Assembly: GCA_015654795.1 (NCBI GenBank) | Contig: JAATGF010000040.1 | Span: 1-48,078 of the forward strand | Direction: 5' to 3' | Length of the DNA: 48,078 nt | Origin: Bacteroidales bacterium | GTDB lineage: Bacteria > Bacteroidota > Bacteroidia > Bacteroidales > Prolixibacteraceae | In this document: piece after piece, positions 47,631 through 48,078 of the stretch | How positions within the stretch are numbered: position 1 is the stretch's first letter | How the letters are laid out: the number at the start of each line of letters is the position of its first letter | Notes under the pieces: generated by a model | Seen by the model: only the letters and a program-made list of their open reading frames with translations | The model's database searches: none | What the model was told of the DNA's origin: nothing | Made by a program: the position numbers and the translations under genes

Positions 47631-47735
47631 AAAGTCCTTTTGCCACCAAAACACTAAACCACCAAATTTCACCAAAGTTAAAGTCTTAATTATAAGCTTT
47701 AGTGGACTTTGGCGACCTGGAGGCAAAAAACTTTT
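47631..47735. repeat. Long imperfect inverted repeat
   Basis: Left arm 47631-47669 (AAAAGTCCTTTTGCCACC...) pairs with right arm 47697-47735 (CTTTAGTGGACTTTGGCGACC...GGCAAAAAACTTTT), with several gaps. It is a filler-type palindrome of the CACCAAA kind and a possible transcription end. No gene lies near it on either side. Confidence 0.5.
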
Positions 47736-47780
47736 CCCGATTAATCATTTTTAATATTTGGACGCCCTTCGCAGCTGTTT

Positions 47781-47860
47781 TCCCAAAATCGGAAAGAATT
47801 GTATTTATCGTTGCAAACGACAAACAACAAACTCCTCGTTACAAACGAGGAGGATCGTAG
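47781..47860 (-). repeat. R3 hairpin repeat, inverted copy
   Basis: The reverse complement reads CGATCCTCCTCGTTTGTAACGAGG...TTGTCGTTTGCAACGATAAATAC, matching 11971-12070. Two perfect hairpins are present: CCTCGTT-ACA-AACGAGG (47834-47850) and TCGTT-GCA-AACGA (47808-47820). The stem inserted in the plus-strand copies is absent here. Confidence 0.72.
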
Positions 47861-48078
47861 AACCTTAAATTTAAAACCAGGACACCTTTTTATTCTCATC
47901 ACTTAAGTAGTATGAATAATATAATGTCGTGTTTTATAAATCCCCCTTGGTCCCCCTTTTTCAAAGCATAGCCGTCAGGCTAAAGTGTGTATGTAACAGA
48001 TATTAAGACCCTTCGGCGCTTTTGGTGGAGTGTTGATTTTTTATGTATAAAGAAAGGGGTATCCTTTCCGATTTTTCG
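47861..48078. other. Non-coding tail of the window
   Basis: No gene. Contains AAATCCCCCTTGGTCCCCCTTTT (near 47940), common filler in this phylum, a short AGCCGTCAGGCT palindrome (47970-47981) and an ACCCTTCGGCGCTTTTGG stretch. Confidence 0.4.

Overview
This is a stretch of Bacteroidota chromosome, most likely from an environmental Bacteroidales or Marinilabiliales-type organism. The support is internal. Promoters fit the phylum's TAnnTTTG consensus. One gene is an RND pump fused to an outer-membrane factor. There is a carboxypeptidase-regulatory/TonB-type barrel receptor, a small DUF4884-like lipoprotein and LytTR and AraC regulators, and Shine-Dalgarno sequences are weak. Base composition is about 40% GC with AT-rich gaps. 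I saw no rRNA, tRNA, CRISPR array, transposase or phage gene.

Layout. (1) 0.4-9.4 kb, minus strand: an M20 peptidase, an lrgA-lrgB pair, and a heavy-metal efflux operon (small His-rich protein, CusA-type RND pump fused to a TolC-like channel, CusB-type adaptor). (2) 9.7-20 kb: mostly single genes (NudC-type Nudix hydrolase, membrane-anchored alpha/beta hydrolase, SnoaL/NTF2 protein, LytTR membrane regulator, large TonB-type barrel, DUF6090-like protein, orphan histidine kinase, nitroreductase). Several are bounded by related hairpin repeats and promoter-bearing leaders that look like cassette borders. (3) 20.5-41.7 kb: a long plus-strand accessory cluster with two AraC regulators (one on the minus strand). 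It holds three exported PQQ-like beta-propellers, four esterases/hydrolases, three aldo/keto reductases (one with a Tat signal), an exported flavodoxin, an Fe-S-type flavoprotein, a zinc alcohol dehydrogenase, an exported carboxymuconolactone decarboxylase-like protein, a cupin lipoprotein, an exported NTF2 protein and an acyltransferase. (4) 42-43.3 kb: about 0.9 kb of intergenic repeats. (5) 43.3-47.5 kb, minus strand: an L,D-transpeptidase, then a copper-resistance set (CopZ-like chaperone, CopA ATPase, and an AraC regulator with an N-terminal CxxC metal-binding-like region).

How the parts may work together. The cus operon and the copA set would give periplasmic and cytoplasmic copper/heavy-metal export. 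The 20.5-41.7 kb cluster is the most distinctive part. Most of its enzymes carry export signals although several belong to families that normally work on NAD(P)H in the cytoplasm. This suggests an envelope-located pathway or stress module for ester, lactone, alcohol or carbonyl compounds, reminiscent in gene content of AraC-controlled aldehyde-response loci (YqhC-YqhD-DkgA of E. coli), but the substrate cannot be read from the sequence. Several dispersed repeat families were found by eye, and no mobilising enzyme is present in the window.
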